42,638 nucleotides of DNA from assembly GCA_037447605.1 (NCBI GenBank), contig CM074819.1:1452143-1494780 (forward strand), read 5' to 3'. Position numbers and translations under genes: made by a program. Under the pieces are notes generated by a model, which searched no databases, was not told the DNA's origin, and worked only from the letters and a program-made list of their open reading frames with translations. Shown piece by piece: positions 41,599 to 42,638 of this stretch (its first letter is position 1; each line of letters starts with the position of its first letter). The stretch is from Zygnema circumcarinatum. Taxonomy: Eukaryota; Streptophyta; Zygnematophyceae; Zygnematales; Zygnemataceae.

Positions 41599-42638
41599 CT
41601 GGACCGACGCATTGAAATATTTGAAATTTCAAATTCATTTTTATTTTATTTCACATGTGTATCACCCAGCGAGAGTGGCAAAACTTCAACGGGAGCTGAA
41701 ATTTGAATTTGGTTTTGTTTTTGGAATTTGGGAACATTAACGTGTTCAAACTCCACATAAGCTACAGTATATAAAATTCCGAATTTTAAATGCTATATGA
41801 TCAACTAATGCAATTATTTCATATTAAAATTCGAGAAAAAAGTTACACCCATCTTAGGGCATTCCAAAACTAGAATCCAAATGTATTTGCTCGAAATTTT
41901 AACTCGAAACTTTAACCCTTGATCTCTTGAAAATTTAAGCCCCAATTCCACCAGGTTCCACTCAACCACATCCACAAACCCCATCAACATCTGGATCCAC
42001 TTCCTCCTTTCCATTCCACCTTCCACTCCTTCCCAAACAAAAAACATCGTCAGAGCCACTTTCCCACTCAGATCCACTTCTTAACCCTTAATCCAACATC
42101 TGGGTCCTCGAGATCCACCACTCTACGTCCACCCTTGAACCAGATCAAGAGTGGATCCGCGTTACCCCTCAGGTCCCAAACCTCACGCTGCGGCTGAGCC
42201 CGGCCTTGATCCCGGTCGCCTGCCCTCCGTACGGCGCCGTCTCGCGCTGCGCGGATTGGACCTGTCCCTTCCGCCGTACCACCGCCTTCGCGTGCTTCAA
42301 CTGCACCCCCCCACCTCATATAAAGTTACAGTTACAGTTACAGTTACATGGATCCTCAAAAAATATATACTTTCTATGCTGTGTTTGGCTACCGCCCTCC
42401 CCCTCTTCCCCCCCTCCACCCACTTCCCCCGCTCCCCCCTCTCTCCCCTCTCTCCCCTCTCTCTCCTCTCCCTCCTCTCCCCCTTTGCCCCCTCTCCCCC
42501 CTCTCCCCCTTCCCCCTCCCCGTCCCCAACTCCCCCCACTACCTCCTCTACCCCCTCTCCCCCCTCGCCCCCTTCTCTCCCCCACTCTCCCCCCTCTCCC
42601 CACTCTCCCCACTCTGCCCACTCTCTCCCCTCTCCCCC
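41599..42638. other. AT-rich then pyrimidine-rich window end; no gene seen
   Basis: 41600-42080 is A/T-rich with no coding signal. 42080-42300 is mixed with repeated gatccac words. (GTTACA)n covers about 42324-42349. From about 42385 to the end it is a CCCTCT-type pyrimidine tract cut by the window edge. Confidence 0.5.
42385..42638. repeat. CCCTCT/CCCC pyrimidine tract at the window edge
   Basis: About 250 bases of nearly pure C and T; the Gly/Arg/Glu-rich minus-strand frames through it are by-products. Confidence 0.85.

Overview
The window is eukaryotic nuclear DNA from the green-plant lineage, most likely a streptophyte alga or an early-diverging land plant. The signs are spliceosomal GT-AG introns, telomere-like AAACCCT/TTTAGGG words (one placed as a telo-box upstream of a ribosomal protein gene), a two-dsRBD CPL-type CTD phosphatase, a trichome-birefringence-like (TBL) wall acetyltransferase, and hydroxyproline-rich glycoproteins with a pherophorin-like plan. 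The exact species cannot be fixed from the sequence. Genes are fairly dense (eight supported gene models in 42.6 kb), and homopurine/homopyrimidine tracts are very common.

Layout. 552-1790 (-): an unrecognised acidic protein in two exons. 2953-13274 (-): a 16-exon CPL1-like RNA polymerase II CTD phosphatase, with one frame break inside a coding hexanucleotide microsatellite. 13275-14474: a divergent intergenic region with a minisatellite, a small hairpin and a telo-box. 14475-16597 (+): 40S ribosomal protein S5 (uS7) in five exons. 18565-20840 and 39030-41598: arms of a large inverted duplication, each holding one copy of a secreted two-domain, proline-rod protein gene (18935-20465 on + and 39408-41221 on -). 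The left copy has an assembly gap inside its rod repeat. Between the arms lie a TBL gene (about 22.7-25.84 kb, +), a TMEM144-family transporter (26953-28695, -), an ACGT-motif-rich intergenic region (29.1-30.4 kb) and an unrecognised 746-residue protein with a coiled-coil C terminus (31873-35129, -). 35.1-39.0 kb is gene-poor and holds a 563-bp terminal-inverted-repeat element. The last 1 kb is AT-rich sequence and then a pyrimidine tract, with no gene seen.

How the genes relate. CPL1-like phosphatase, uS7, TMEM144-like carrier and TBL enzyme are ordinary housekeeping or wall-biosynthesis genes and do not form an operon-like unit. The notable feature is the pair of facing HRGP genes. Each encodes a signal peptide, an N-terminal globular domain, a Ser-Pro rod of variable repeat number and a C-terminal domain that looks homologous to the N-terminal one. 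A wall O-acetyltransferase lies between them. This could be a small extracellular-matrix neighbourhood, but that link is inference only.
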